From contig NW_003314273.1 of NCBI RefSeq assembly GCF_000143415.4, positions 2,699,805 to 2,763,804 on the forward strand: a DNA stretch of 64,000 nucleotides, given 5' to 3'. The first letter of the stretch is position 1. Every line of letters begins with the position of its first letter. Below are positions 35,508 through 48,331 of this stretch, one piece after another. Both the position numbers and the translations under genes were made by a program. Source of the stretch: Selaginella moellendorffii (lineage: Eukaryota; Streptophyta; Lycopodiopsida; Selaginellales; Selaginellaceae). The notes under the pieces are model-generated. The model saw nothing but the letters and a program-made list of their open reading frames with translations. It was not told the DNA's origin and made no database searches.

Positions 35508-37377
35508 TTATTCTCGTGGCCTGGCAGCCCACAATGAGCTCAGCGCTCTCAATCGTCCAAAGTAGTCTCCAATCGCTAGAAAGGCTCTCGCCGCTTGACG
35601 AGTCGTCAATATCCTGTGCATTTGCTGGAGCGTTTGATGCCGAAGATTATCAGCCTGGTAGAAGGAAAGTTGAGATAACAATGGTGAAACCACAGATACA
35701 TCACATCACCTGGCGAACAAAGTTCTCGAGCGTTCCCAGCTTTCCCATCGCCATCGCCATTTGTCCCATATAGTTGGCGACATTCGACGCAGCGCCCAAG
35801 GAGCCAGTCGCCAGAGTGTCCGCGAGTGACTGCTGCAGTGCCTCCATCCCCTGGGAGAGAGCATCCTCGGCCTGCTGCGACGACTGTTGTAGATTACAAA
35901 TCCCCATGAGCTGCTGTTCTGTAAGGGGTTCAAGCTGAGGTATAAGTATCTGTGGTGTCACACAAAAACGTTAAGCACTTTCGAAAAAAACGAGGAAAAG
36001 AAAGACACAGCAGCACCTTTAGAAGTTCTGAAGGCCGGAATCCACCCATCCACATGAAGCACCTCTCGGCAGGGGTCTTCCACATACCGGAGACTAGATG
36101 GAAGACATCCGACTTCGCAGCAGCTGTTTTCAGCCGAAATATCTCGTCGTAGTGGGACATGGCGGCGTCAACCAGGACCCGCAACTCATCGTCCGAGACA
36201 TGAGCTTGCAATGACGTTCGTAGTTCGGTCATTTGTCGCTGTTGCTCCTCCAGCCACCGCCCGTACTCCATGTCGAACGCAGCAGCACCTGCACTTCCAA
36301 CTGGTCAGCGCTGGACTCCAAAACCGAAAAACAATAGAAACAGAAAAAACCACATGACTTTAACGCGTACCGCTGCTCGCCGCCGCATGACTCTGATCGT
36401 TTGAATACCCTCCAAGATAGAATCCCTGCAAAAGGCCTCCGCATGGAATGTCTTTATGCTAAGCTTACGCAACGCGGACGTCAAGCCAAATGATAAGCGT
36501 ACCTGTTGCCTGGCTCGTTGCAGCTCTTGCTCGAGTTGATTTAGCTTCACCCTGCTGGATTCCAGTTGCTGTACATAAGCCTTGAATTCACAGCCAGAGA
36601 AACCATGCTTTGTCAGAGGCAAGTTGGAAAAGACGAGATGATATTTTCAGCCCTTCACCTTTTTCCTCAAGCGGCTTTTCCGCGCGGCCTCGCGGTTCTG
36701 TGCAAGACGTCGAAGTGTCTAAATCACCAGCACGAGAAACAATGACACGATCAAACCCTGAAGTTGCTGTTGCAGCGAAATGTAGTGCCAGGCGTACCTT
36801 TGAGTCGAGATTTTTGGTGGACGATGGAGTTAATGGTCCATCCTCGGACTGTAACGTACACACGAAAACAACGGACTCGTGAGACTCTCAAGTGATACAA
36901 CATCGATTTCACACTTTTTGATCGCCATCGTCGGTAGAATTTCCCTTCTGCGGACTGCTATCGGCCATGAGCGCGTCTTCCGATCGGTGCAACTGCGAGG
37001 CCACCGATGTAACCTGGGAAGACAAAATATCAAAACCACTCAGACAGACTTACGTGTTTGTTTCACCTTGCTTGAACAATCTACGACAGTGGTGATAAAA
37101 GCGGCTGACTGGTTCAAGACGGTGGAGTCTAGCGAGCAATAATTGATATGTAAGCGAAGACGGGAGGAAATATGAGAAGATTTTTGGTTTTTATGGAACC
37201 TCACCTTGTTGACTCAAGGAGGCGGAATCATAAACTCCAGAGCCGATTTTGGAGTCCCTACAAATGGCACCCCTGTTGGTTGGTTCCATCCGATTCCACA
37301 CACGAAAAAAACCAATCAATCAATCCAAAAGACCCACTCTACAAGTAGCTCTGCTTTGCTTACAGCAATTGCTCCAT
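35508..37377 (-). CDS. TGA-type bZIP transcription factor
   Basis: Eleven coding exons: 37364-37377, 37205-37257, 37067-37128, 36915-37013, 36798-36848, 36659-36718, 36503-36580, 36371-36425, 36017-36288, 35710-35949, 35508-35654; 376 residues, all junctions in phase. The start gives MEQLLGDSK followed by a YDSASLSQQ motif typical of TGA factors. Residues 94-113 are the basic region (TLRRLAQNREAARKSRLRKK), followed by a short leucine zipper. From about residue 160 the DOG1/TGA domain contains YGRWLEEQQRQ, FHLVSGMWKTPAERCFMW and a C-terminal TTRQAARAFLAIGDYF ending ARPRE. The family binds TGACG elements and acts in defence, detoxification and development, often with NPR1-type cofactors. Confidence 0.93.
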
Positions 37378-38541
37378 GTACTGTTGCTCCCCACGAATCC
37401 AACGTCAAGAGCTTCGCAATTCCATGTCCTCCTGTGGCAAGCAATAAGACCCAGCACATTCTCGTTAAAGCTCCTCATGCCACCACTTCTTACCTTTGGA
37501 AGTTCTTGGTCTCATAATTCTCGCGGCCCAGTGTTCTTCATCCCAGCTCCCTGCCGATGGGAGAAATCGCTAGCGACTGTAGAGAGCGGAGAGGAGAGAG
37601 TTGTAATCGCGAAGCACTGTGTGATTAAATTACTTGACACCCTTTTGACTTCAAATCCCTCCCCCAAGCCATCACATTTGCTACCTCACGCTGACATCAC
37701 GAGCTCCAGACACACAAAGTTTCCACGCACAGTCTCCGCGAGGAGCGGGCGAGAGAAGGATGAGCGAAACCTGATTGAGCGAATCCCGCGATGATCGACC
37801 GATGCGCCGTCTAGCGCCGCTGCTGCCGACGACGAATTCAGCCGCTGCTCCCACTTGCGCGGCTTTGAAATCTTCGCGTGAACAGGCGCCCGGGCGTGGA
37901 AACCCTAGCTACACAAGAGATTCTTCGCCCTTGTCCTTGTCCGCCATAGCCACGAGAGAGAAGGAAGCTGAAACAATTTTCCTGATTGGTAATAAAAGTG
38001 GAGTAACTAATGCAATTATCTGCCTCCGTTTCTTACCTTTACTTGGGGCCCATACATGCCCGTGCCATGGCATACGCCGCGCATCCGGGCCGTCCATGCC
38101 ACAGCGCTCGAGATTGGTCGGCCGCGATGGCGGGAAAGACCCGATGGGCATGGTATGAAACGGCCATTCAACTGTAGTAGGAGGACCCTTCATGCACGTC
38201 GCAGGGACGAGGTCTCTGGCAAAGAGGATACGGCCGTGACGTCCCGTCAAACAGCACCACGGGACAACGCACGTCACATCATGACTGCGATTGCCAGCAG
38301 CACACACGCCACGTGTCCTCTACTAGTTAGGTCAAACGCTTTTTCTAGGTGGAAGCGGGGTTAGGGCTAGCTAAAGAGGTCGGATATTCCTTCCTGCCAG
38401 AGAATATGCTTCATGTTTTGAATTTAGGTTAAAACTTCTGGATGATTGAAGCACAATAGTTTTTTAACCATATTCATGGTTTGACTTATTGGATAGAAAT
38501 CCTAGTTTAGGTCTCGAGTGTGCTCAGAAGAGTGGAAAAAA
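37378..38541. other. Intergenic between divergent TGA and urease genes
   Basis: 1.16 kb that must hold both promoters. Several GC-rich frames occur, none with a domain. The last 130 bp before the urease ATG are probably its leader. Confidence 0.5.
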
Positions 38542-41500
38542 ATGAGGCTGGGACCAAAAGAGATTGACAAGCTGTTGCTCCATGAAGCTGGGTTTTTGGC
38601 ACAAAAGAGACTTGCTCGTGGGTTGCCTCTAAATTACCCCGAGGCTGTGGCTCTCATTGCCGCACAGGTATGTGTTTAATGTGGAGCTTTTCTCGCGGAT
38701 TAAATCGATAAGAAAACCAGGTTTTGGAGTTCATCCGGGAAAATAAGAGTGTGGCCGAGCTCATGGATTTGGGAAGACAGCTTTTGGGAAAGTAAGCTTT
38801 TGATAATATTTTTCATGGATTGATCTGGAAATTTTTGCAGGAGGCAAGTTCTTCCGGAAGTGGGGCACCTCCTGGAGATGGTCCAGGTATTTTTTTGCTT
38901 TTTTTTTTCCCGAAGGTTTTATGGTTTTTGGATGAAACGAAGGTGGAAGGGACATTTGCGGATGGGACTAAACTTGTAACTGTTCACCATCCCATTGTCA
39001 AGGAGAATGGAGACCTCGCATTAGCTCTCCATGGCTCTTTTCTGCCTGGTAAGTGCTTAAACTCGATCCGGAAGAAGCGCCTCGAAACAGAAGTTTTGGA
39101 AGATCTTTCCAGTTCCAAGCGTGGATGTTTTCCCCGAGTTTCAGGAGCAGCCAGCTCCAGGAATGCTGGTTCTGGCTCCGGGACACATTTTCATCAACGC
39201 TGGACGAAAGGGTCTCAAGCTTACAGTTTCCAACACTGCCGACAGGCCTATACAGGTAAGGTTGCTTCAGAAACACGCAAGAAATCATCAAAGTCTCTCT
39301 TTGATGCTGTACACAGGTTGGTAGCCACTATCACTTTGTCGAGACAAACCCGTACCTTGTTTTCGATCGAGAAAAGTCTTACGGCATGCGTCTCAACATA
39401 CTCGCTGGGACTGCTGTCCGGTTCGAGGTACAATGAGTTGCTTGTCTTCATTTCTTCTCTATCGTTTTTGGTTCCTTTTCTTTTATTTTTTTTCTCGACA
39501 CTGTAGATAATAGCATGTCAGTGTTTTTTTTTGTGCGTGTTCTTCGTCAGCCAGGTGAAACTAAGACTGTTGCACTGGTCAGCATTGGAGGAAACAGCGT
39601 TATCCGCGGAGGAAACGGTATCGCAGAGGGTCCAGTTGATTCGTCCCGACTTCCAAAGATCATGGAGGAGCTGAGCTTGCGGAATTTCGGTCACAAGCAA
39701 CAAAACGATGCGTTGTAAGCTGTTTTCTACGTTTCCTAGCCTAGTTGTCGATGACCTTTTGTCAATTTTTTCTTCTCCTCAGGCCAGTGGAAGATGCGTC
39801 CTGTCCAATCTCTCGTGAAGTTTACACAAACATCTTTGGACCAACCACGGGAGACAAGATCAAACTCGGCGACACCGAGTTGTATGCGCAGATCGAGAAA
39901 GACTTCACTTTCTACGGGGACGAGTGCAAGTTTGGAGGAGGCAAAGTGATCCGCGATGGGATGGGACAAGGAACCGGCTACAAGGCCGACGAGACGCTCG
40001 ACACAGTCATCACAAACGCTGTGGTGATCGACTACACGGGAATCTACAAAGCGGACGTAGGCATCAAGCATGGTTACATTTGTGGGATTGGAAAGGCTGG
40101 AAATCCCGACGTGATGGACGCGGTATCGTCCAACATGATCGTGGGAGTAAGTTCTTTTATCATCTTCTTCCTCGCTACTAAGTTTTTGGATCTCGACAAC
40201 ACAGGTAAATACGGAAGTTGTGGCTGGCGAAGGACTTATTCTCACGGCCGGAGGCATCGATTCCCACGTCCATTTCATTTGTCCCCAGCTTTCCACTGAA
40301 GCCATTGCGAGTGGATTGACAACTTTGATCGGAGGTGGAACCGGACCAGCTCACGGAACTTGTGCAACGACGTGCACCCCTGCTGTCGATCAAATGCGGC
40401 TCATGCTACGCTCCACCGATGATTTTCCAATCAACTTTGGCTTCACAGGAAAGGCAAGCGAATCGATCACATTTTCTTGTCTAGAGTGTTTACTAACGAG
40501 TTTTTCTCAGGGAAACTCGTCCAAAGTCGAAGGGCTTGACGATATAATTCGAGCTGGAGCTATAGGACTGAAACTACACGAAGATTGGGGTACTACTCCA
40601 GCTGCGATTGATCGCTGCCTCGACGTCGCAGATAAGTTTGATATCCAGGTATTGCGCAACCGTGAAAGAAGTTGTGAAGTTCTTTTTATTCTTCACTTTG
40701 TTTCGCTTCTTATCAGGTGACTATCCACACCGATACACTAAACGAATCCGGCTGCGTCGAGCACTCCATAGCAGCCTTTAAAAACCGGACGATCCACACT
40801 TATCACAGGTGGAACTTTTCTTCTCGTTTCACTTGTTTTTCCAACTCTGGAAGTGTCTCGTTCTACTAGTGAAGGCGCTGGAGGCGGCCATGCCCCCGAC
40901 ATTATCAAAGTTTGTGGCCTTCCAAACGTTCTACCATCGTCCACGAATCCGACCAGGCCTTTCACCAAGAACACGATCGACGAGCATCTAGATATGCTGG
41001 TAGGAGAAAAAAAATCGGTTTCCAGAGCTTCTAACCGGGATTTCTTGTCTGATAGATTGTCTGCCACCACCTGAATAGAAACATTCCAGAAGACGTAGCA
41101 TTCGCGGAGTCCCGGATTCGAAACGAGACCATTGCCGCGGAAGATATTCTCCACGACATGGGAGCTATCAGTATGATGTCTTCGGACTCTCAAGCCATGG
41201 GAAGAATAGGCGAGGTAAGTTACTCGTTCTCGCAAACTTCTTGTCTTCTCTTTTTTTTACTTTTGTTTTGTTTTTGTTCTTTCCGGTTTGTACACGACTA
41301 GGTGATCACTCGATCGTGGCAGACTGCGCATAAGATGAAGCTGCAAAGGGGGCCTTTGCCGGAAGATCGTGAAAACAACAACGACAACTTCCGAGTGAGA
41401 CGTTTCATCGCGAAATACACCATCAATCCCGCAGTGGCACACGGTGTGTCTCACATTGTTGGCTCCATCGAGGTCTGTGATCTTGTCTTCCTCTTCGATG

Positions 41501-42117
41501 AATTATAAAAAAGTGATTTTTACCAGGTTGGAAAGCTCGCAGACTTGGTGCTATGGAAGCCAGGCTTTTTCGGAGCTAAACCGGAGCTCGTTATTAAAGG
41601 TGGCGACGTTGCTTGGGCGCAAATGGGAGATGCCAATGCCAGCATCCCAACTCCAGAACCGGTAAAAAGTCCTTCCTTCGTTCGTGGATAGTTTTCTTTT
41701 CTTTTCTTTTCTTTTCTTTCTTACATTAACCTTTGATCATTAATGATACAGGTTATAATGAGACCAATGTTTGCAGCGTGTGGCAAAGCTGCTAGCTCGT
41801 CTTCCATTGCATTTGTGAGCAAAGTAAGCATCATATCACACAATTTTCCTCTCTGTGTCGATTATATTCTAAGTTTTCTTTTGTCTCTCTTTTAGGCTGC
41901 TAAAGACTTGAATGTAGGCCAAGCTTATGGCCTCACTAAAAGGATCGAAGCAGTGAAAAACGTAAGGAATCTAAGCAAAGCGGACATGAAACTCAACAGC
42001 GAGACGCCTTGCATCGAAGTGGACCCGGAGAGCTATGAGGTCACTGCCGATAACATTCCACTGGTATGCTCCCCAGCGGAAAAACTCCCACTTGCCACAA
42101 ATTACTTCCTCTTCTAG
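38542..42117 (+). CDS. URE: Urease (single-chain plant type)
   Basis: Hydrolyses urea to ammonia and CO2 in the cytosol using two nickel ions. Seventeen exons: 38542-38667, 38721-38791, 38841-38886, 38943-39048, 39113-39255, 39317-39427, 39551-39714, 39783-40146, 40205-40453, 40511-40648, 40717-40808, 40870-40999, 41056-41214, 41302-41472, 41527-41661, 41752-41823, 41896-42117; 832 residues, close to other plant ureases. The gamma, beta and alpha regions are fused in order. Nickel and catalytic residues are visible: HVH (398, 400), carbamylated Lys 481 in GLKLHEDWG, His 510 in HTDT, His 536, flap Cys 583 in VCHH, Asp 624 in SSDSQAMG. Intron 9 uses a GC donor. Accessory proteins UreD/F/G are not in the window. 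Confidence 0.96.
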
Positions 42118-42640
42118 CCATAGTGTTATTTATAGTACACTCAGCCTTTCTGCTCGAGCAGCGAACAAAGAAAGCCCAAGCTTGAATTATCATGTACAAG
42201 AATCTCAAATGATAGCACAATGTTGTTCTGGTGCCATGATGGTTGAATTGGAAGCTCCTCTCAACTTATTGAATGTGAAGAGCTCTTATTCCACGTCTTC
42301 CACATCCAACAGTGTAGAGCATATATAAAAGCGCAAAGTTGTTACAGCACTAAGGCTGGAAGCCGCCTGTCCTAAGTTGTGGGACGAAGAATCAATTATC
42401 TATTATTTTGATCTGATAAATAGCATGAAAGTATAAAAGTCAATAAAAAAAGACTCTGGACTTCTATTCACTTTGAGCTTGTGACGTGTCTTTGAAACTT
42501 TGAATCGGACATTACTATGGTGTAATACATGTGCTTCTGGGAAGTCTTGGTAACTAATGCTTGAGTAGAATTACAGTGACTTTGGAAAAAAGAGGTGATT
42601 TATAAGATATAACAAGAACTATCTGGTTTTTTCACGCTTG
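42118..42640. other. Intergenic between convergent urease and NPF genes
   Basis: Holds the two 3' ends; an AATAAA motif at about 42442 fits polyadenylation of urease. No gene is seen. Confidence 0.5.
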
Positions 42641-44868
42641 TTACTGAGATTCCAATGAGCTTTCTCTTGCGAGAGCCATGGTGGTAGTGCTGGTGATATC
42701 GGGATCGATTGATGATCCAATTCCAATATCTCCCACATTCTTGTAAGTATACCACCTGGCGCACAGAACATAGATTCCAAGATTGATGATGCTGAGAAGG
42801 GTGAGCAGCCAGTAAAAGTAATCAATGTGAGCCCTGTTGAGATTGTCATTGATCCAGTTGCTGTCAACCCCGCCACCTTTTGTACTTGTAAACTTGACCA
42901 CCATCTCCACGAGCAAGCTGCTAATGAAGCTCCCAATGGAGATGGTGCTGAGATAGAGCGCGGCTCCAATGCTTCGCATGGAATCCGGGGCTTGATCATA
43001 GAAGAACTCGTTCTGGCCGACGGAGATGAAAACCTCGCAAACTCCCGTGAGCGCGTACTGCGGCAAGAGCCAGAATGCGCTCATCGGGACCGTCAACTGG
43101 GGGCGATCTAACAGCCCGTGTTGCCTGGCCACTCGCAAGCGCTTCATCTCCACCAGTGCAGCGATGGCGATGGAGACGGTGGAAATGACCTGCCCAATCC
43201 CGATGCGCTGGAGCATCGTGATCCCGCGCTCGTTGCCCGTAATCCGGCGCGCGAGTGGCACGAAGTAGCGGTCGTAGAGCGGCAGGATGATACAAATGGT
43301 GAGGGTGATGAAGAGCGGGAAGGAGGCGGCAGGGATCTGGAATCGCCCCAAATGCCGCTCCATGGTGTCGCCCTGGTTGAGGAAGAAGGTGCCCACCTGG
43401 GCGAAGACGCTGCTAAAGATGAGGTTCGTGAACCAGATGGGCATCACTCGCACCAGGAGCTTCACTTCCTCGACTTGGGTCACTGGGCACAGGCTCCACG
43501 GCTTCACTTCCTTGCTCTGCAGATCCTTCTCGCTCACCACCGCCGCCTTGTCCAGGAATCTGCTCGCGATCAATCGAAGTAAGCTAAGATTGTTCTTCCA
43601 AGCTAGAGCTAAAAGTTTCTTTAACTAGCTCGATGGACTTACGTGAATTCTTTGCTCCTGGGGAGCTTCCGGATGTGTGGGAACTGCGCCTCCTTGTCGC
43701 TCAGCTCGTACAGCTTCTCATCGTCGTCTGGAACGCTCGCATTCCACTTCCTGGTGGCCGCCACCAGGACCTGGGCGACGCGGGTGAAGGGACTTCCAGC
43801 GGGCTTTTGGGTGCGATAGTTTGATCTCCCGGAGAAGAAGAGGAGGGTGGCGAGGGCGACGACAGCAGCGGCGCCGCCCCATCCCCACGTCCATCCGTAA
43901 GTCACCTGGATGTAGACGAGGACACTGACCGAGAACAAGTTCCCCGAGCTGATGCTCACGAACCACCAGTTGAGGAAGGACATTTTGCGCTTAGATTCCT
44001 GCGGGTCTTCCTCGTCGAATTGGTCCCCCGCGAAGGAGGTGACGTTGGGTTTGATCCCGCCGGCGCCCAGCGCCATGAGATAGAGCGCAAAGTAGAAGAA
44101 TCCCGACTGGATGGAGCTCACGGGCTGGTTTTGCTCGGCCTTGATGCCCGGGACGCTGACGGACATGGTGACGAGAACCAGAGCCTGCGAGGAGGATGAA
44201 TCATCAAGATACCCAAAAGTTCACAATGGAATCTAGAAAGGTGGAAGGAACAGAGAGACAAGGATGGCATTTTGGAACTTGGGAGCTTTACCATGAGATA
44301 GATGCAGAGGAAGATGGACAGGGTGAGGTATCGGCCGAGGAAAGCGTCGCCGAGAAACGCTCCCAGGAGTGGCGTCAGGAAGAGAGTTCCGCTCCAATTG
44401 TTCACGTTGGTGGCAGCGTCTGCTCGATTCTCGTGGAGCTGCTGAAAGAGATAGTTGGCCAAGTTGGAAGAGATGGCGTAGTACGCAACTCGCTCACACA
44501 CCTCGCAACCTGGTGATCGATCACAGAGACACACAAAGTTCCATCAGGAACAGGGAGGGGAAGATAAAGAGAAAAGTATTAGAAGAAAGATGGAGATGAT
44601 CAAGAAAGAGGAGTGTAAATATCGCAACAGCATGAGAAGCGAGTGTTATTCCGTTTGTCGCAAAAGGTGAGTGGGACATTTGCTTACCGAAGATGAGCCA
44701 ACAGGCTTTCCAGTTCCCGCTTGTCGATTTCCTCGACGGTCTGTTCCACACGTCGGTGGCATTGTTCGAAACCAAGTCGTCGGGCTCCACGAATTCATCG
44801 CTGCTAAACTTCTTCTCCTCCACCGCTGCTGCTGCTGCTGCGGCCATTCCGATCGATCGATCTGGCAT
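42641..44868 (-). CDS. NPF (NRT1/PTR family) proton-coupled transporter
   Basis: Four exons: 44688-44868, 44292-44509, 43643-44184, 42641-43559; 619 residues in frame. Exon 2 begins with CEVCERVAYY, which includes the ExxER proton-coupling motif of the POT/NPF family. Several GGIKPNVTSFAGDQFDE and NWWFVSISSGNL signatures follow, then a hydrophilic central loop. The second half holds FFYDQAPDSMRSIGAALYL and hydrophobic helices, about twelve transmembrane segments overall. The family moves nitrate, di- and tripeptides or hormones across plasma or vacuolar membranes; sequence by eye best resembles the peptide-transporter branch, but substrate is an inference. The start may instead be the Met eight codons downstream, before a poly-Ala run. 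Confidence 0.93.
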
Positions 44869-44959
44869 CGCCAAGAAACAAAACACCCGAAAAATCGTAA
44901 GCTTTTCGACGAGAAACTCTATAATGTCTACGAGGAGCAAACAAGTTCTCAAGACTGCG

Positions 44960-45068
44960 AGCTTTGGAGGAGGACAAGAGAGATCCTTGCTACTACTGCT
45001 ACCACTGCCGCTGGTGCTAGCATCTTTCTTTCAAGCGCATTGGCAGCGAAGCAGAGCAGCAAGGATTC
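44960..45068 (+). repeat. 109-bp foldback block, copy 2
   Basis: Five differences from 30666-30774. The inner hairpin is 44983-45066. It lies about 90-200 bp upstream of the NPF start codon, in its likely promoter or leader, antisense to the gene when read on the plus strand. Confidence 0.8.
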
Positions 45069-45348
45069 CTTCTTCCCGGGATTCACAGAAGAAAATGGAA
45101 AAGTACGAGAGAACTGCCCGGGTTTGTGTTTGAATCTCAAGTGGGCGTTATAGAAGAGAGAAAAACTTCGAGCAGGAGTTTCAGTAGGATCCCCGCGGCT
45201 GTACCGGATGCAAACAATCATTTCCAGCCCAAAAGATGGAAGAAGAAGAAGAAGAAAATTCTTCGAAGCGAGCGAGCAAACGAGTGAGAGAGATGGAAAC
45301 TAGCATGACACAAACATGCAATGCAAGAACACACCTCTCAGACCCTCT

Positions 45349-45381
<33 letters not shown>

Positions 45382-46511
45382 TCACACGCACGCTCACACC
45401 CAAAGTGTGTACAAGTGAGTTTAGTATGTCTTTGCTGGTACTATATAAGACTATCAAAACCAACCAAGATTGGAGAGAGGACAATCTATATGAGCCCAAC
45501 ACCATATAAATGCGTCTTCTTAAGAAACTAGGAGCCAAGATCTTACAGGAGATTGAACTGCTGTAGTCACGATTCGATGAATGGATTGGCAAGAAAAACA
45601 CACGAGAAATGGAGTGGAGTTTGATCAATTGCGCTTAAGCTTGTAGCGAGCTTGGATCATAGGTTGTGTGACAAGAGACGTACTTATATACCATGCCAGG
45701 GGGAGACAAAGAAGGGACACCACTACGCTATAAACCAGCTTATTAGCAAAAGTTTCTAGCATAGAAAAGAGAGAGAGACAGAGAAACTATAGCATTTCTA
45801 GTGATTTGGTGCAATTCTCCCCCAAATTTTGAGGAAGTGGGGCTGTAAATTAATACGCGATCGCGATCGGTACAGATTCTTCAAACCGTGATATCACACC
45901 GGTACAAAAGCTTTGCCAGTGGGAATCGCATATTATGTTTGCTAGTACTGAATTTACATTAGAGATCCATATATTATGGAGAGAATTTTTTGCCAGCAAC
46001 ATATATAACACTGGGCTCATAACTTGGCTGGATCACCTCGTGGCTTTCGGAGGGACAGAGATTCTTTGCACCGACAATCAAATAGATCCCCCAAATCGTT
46101 GTCCTGCAATGGTGGAGCTTTGGTTGGTTCTCGCGGCTCTTGGCTTCAAATGCTGAAAGTTCTAAAAACACAGTCCTTGGTGGTTGTACGGATAGGAGTC
46201 TTCGTGCCACAAATCCTTTATCAATTATTTATTGGCATATCGCACCACCAGTTAGCTATAAAGGTAAATGTTTCAAGCTTCTATAATTTGGAAATGGCAT
46301 GATTTCTTCAGAGATGCCAGCAGAAAATTAAACAGTGGTTTAGAAAGAACATGAAAAAAGAAAGTCAGCCAGCCCAACGATGCACACAACAAAAATCAAA
46401 ACGAATACAAAAAAGATCAGTCAAACAAAGAAAAAAAAAGGTTTGAAAGTCAAGTTAGCAGTCAGCTCCGAGAACAAGGAAAAAGGGGGAAGCTTGATCT
46501 CTGAGCTAGAG
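45069..46511. other. NPF upstream region and intergenic DNA
   Basis: No supported gene. Holds the (CA)n microsatellite at 45349-45376 and a GCGATCGCGATCGG motif near 45857. The short frames have no domain. Confidence 0.5.
45349..45376 (+). repeat. (CA)14 microsatellite
   Basis: Perfect dinucleotide run, followed by imperfect CA/CG repeats to about 45400. Confidence 0.95.
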
Positions 46512-46583
46512 TATCAGAGCCAGGTTTCGATCCTGGGACCTGTGGGTTATGGGCCCACCACGCTTCCGCTGCGCCACTCTGAT
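46512..46583 (-). tRNA. Initiator tRNA-Met (CAU)
   Basis: 72 bp. Minus strand starts ATCAGAG and ends CTCTGAT plus discriminator A, forming a 7-bp acceptor stem that begins with A. The anticodon arm is GTGGG-CCCATAA-CCCAC with anticodon CAT, and the T arm is CCAGG-ATCGAAA-CCTGG. The sequence matches the highly conserved plant initiator tRNA. No intron. Confidence 0.95.
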
Positions 46584-46660
46584 AACGCAATGAAAAAATT
46601 TGCAAACGATATCTTCACATTCTGCAAAATTGACAAAGAAGATCCTTGGACGAACAGTTT

Positions 46661-47523
46661 TTAAGCTCCGCCGGATTGCCTCTTGGACTCCGCCGCCGCT
46701 CCGCTGTTTCGGAAGTAGCGGTACACTTGCTGCATGATTCAAAGAAGAACTCACGAGCGATTTAATCAGGATCAAACTTGCTTTTTTTTTTTCGGTTTTA
46801 CCTGGAGTACCCAGATGCACAGCAACGTTTCCACGCAGAAGAGAGCAAAGCCGACGAGATAGAGGATCTGGAACATGAAGGTATCAATCAGCGAGTTGGC
46901 AAGAGAAAGAGTTTGCGTTTCCAAGGAACAGATTTTTTACCCCGACTCCAACCGTGTTGCTAAACACTTGCAGCGCTGGCAAGATACCCCTGTAAAAACG
47001 AGTCATTCGTGAATCAACGGGATAACCGGACAGTGATAACTCACGCAAGGGACTTCCCCTTGAAGACGATAGGGGGTCCAATTGACGCGACGATGCAAAA
47101 GCAAATGTGGACCTGTAGAGCTGGGTCTTAGCACTCATATCTTTCGAAAGAAACTTTGATATGGAAATCGTTGTGTACCAGATAGCAGAGGAAGAACCAT
47201 CCAAACCGCAGGCCACTGTCGCTCCTGGAAAAGCAAACGAGCTGAAGAAACGTCCCGTGAGAGTGACACACAATACCTCATTGCATTGTACAGAGGTCGA
47301 TACCACAGTCCATACGATCCGGGAATTCCAGCTAGCATGTAAATGATCGCGAGGAACCAGATTTGGACACCTGCGGCTCCTTGACTTTAGCACAGCAAGA
47401 AAGAAACAACCGATGATAACAGCAAGATTGTGATATACCGTAGGAGGAGCTGACGGTTTTGTGAGCCCAAGCTCCCGAGACAGCGATGAAATTCCACGCG
47501 AGGCACAACACGAAGCCTGTACG

Positions 47524-47572
<49 letters not shown>

Positions 47573-48331
47573 TCGTAAAGCACAGGCTTTCGAAAGAAGC
47601 AAAAACAAAAACGAACCGAGCCAGCTCGCGAAAGCCATGTACTGTAGGCGTTGAAGATGCAATGGAATGTCGCGACGAATGTCATGGCGGATGATCGGGA
47701 AAAAGGGAGGCCAGTTCTTCTCCTCTAGAAAGATTCCAGCTGCATAAACTTGTTTATCATCCAAGACATAATAAATCTGGACAGCTTACCTCGCGCAGCT
47801 TGTGCTTCCAGCTTTCGCAGCTCCTGAAACAAAGTAAGCATTTCTCTTTAAGGAGGGAAGAAAAAAATTTCCAACAGAGGACTACTTACTTGCTCACGCC
47901 TGGTCAGCTGTTCTTCCTTCTCTTTGAGCTCCCGTTCTTTCTTCCGGATCGACTCCTGCCATGACGACACACGGCCAAAGCTCGAATCTTTTGCACGTAG
48001 GGCGGCTTACCGGGCGATCGGAAAGAGGTATTTCGTCGGTCGCGTCACGAGAAGAAGTAAATCTCTCCGCGGCGAGCGTCGGCAGCCTGGGGCCAGCCTG
48101 CTGGAACGAAAAACACAGGGATTTCAGCAAAAAGAACACAATGCCAGTCAAATCCGTGACATGCAGCGCCGGAGTGGCCGCAAGATCGCGGCGGCGAAGG
48201 CTAAGAAGCAAAAGAAGAGCTCGAAAGATCCCGAGCGAAGCTCGAGCGCGCGCGACACTCACCCCGAACGCAAAGGGATTGGCGCCTCCTCCATCGTCGT
48301 CCTCAAAGGGATTCTTGTCGACGCCAGGCAT
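46661..48331 (-). CDS. SCAMP: Secretory carrier membrane protein (SCAMP)
   Basis: Twelve exons: 48263-48331, 48011-48097, 47890-47955, 47790-47823, 47617-47739, 47439-47516, 47277-47379, 47179-47224, 47045-47112, 46941-46989, 46802-46867, 46661-46729; 285 residues in frame. The N-terminus has two NPF motifs (KNPFED, ANPFAF), which bind EH-domain endocytic adaptors. A coiled coil ([21 protein letters not shown]) follows, then [14 protein letters not shown] and four membrane segments with the [15 protein letters not shown] loop typical of SCAMPs. The family cycles through the trans-Golgi/early endosome and plasma membrane. Intron 5 holds a (GA)n run. Confidence 0.94.
47527..47568 (+). repeat. 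(GA)21 microsatellite in SCAMP intron 5
   Basis: Perfect 42-bp dinucleotide run; on the coding strand it is a CT-rich tract near the intron's 3' end. Confidence 0.95.

Noticed and set aside
37775-38364. GC-rich overlapping frames on both strands between the TGA and urease genes
   Set aside because: No domain, no splice partner and frames on both strands at once, as expected from GC-rich promoter DNA.
43118-43582. Plus-strand frame of 154 codons over the NPF gene
   Set aside because: Antisense shadow of a GC-rich exon with no known domain.
45321-45509. His/Thr-rich frame
   Set aside because: Translation of the (CA)n microsatellite.
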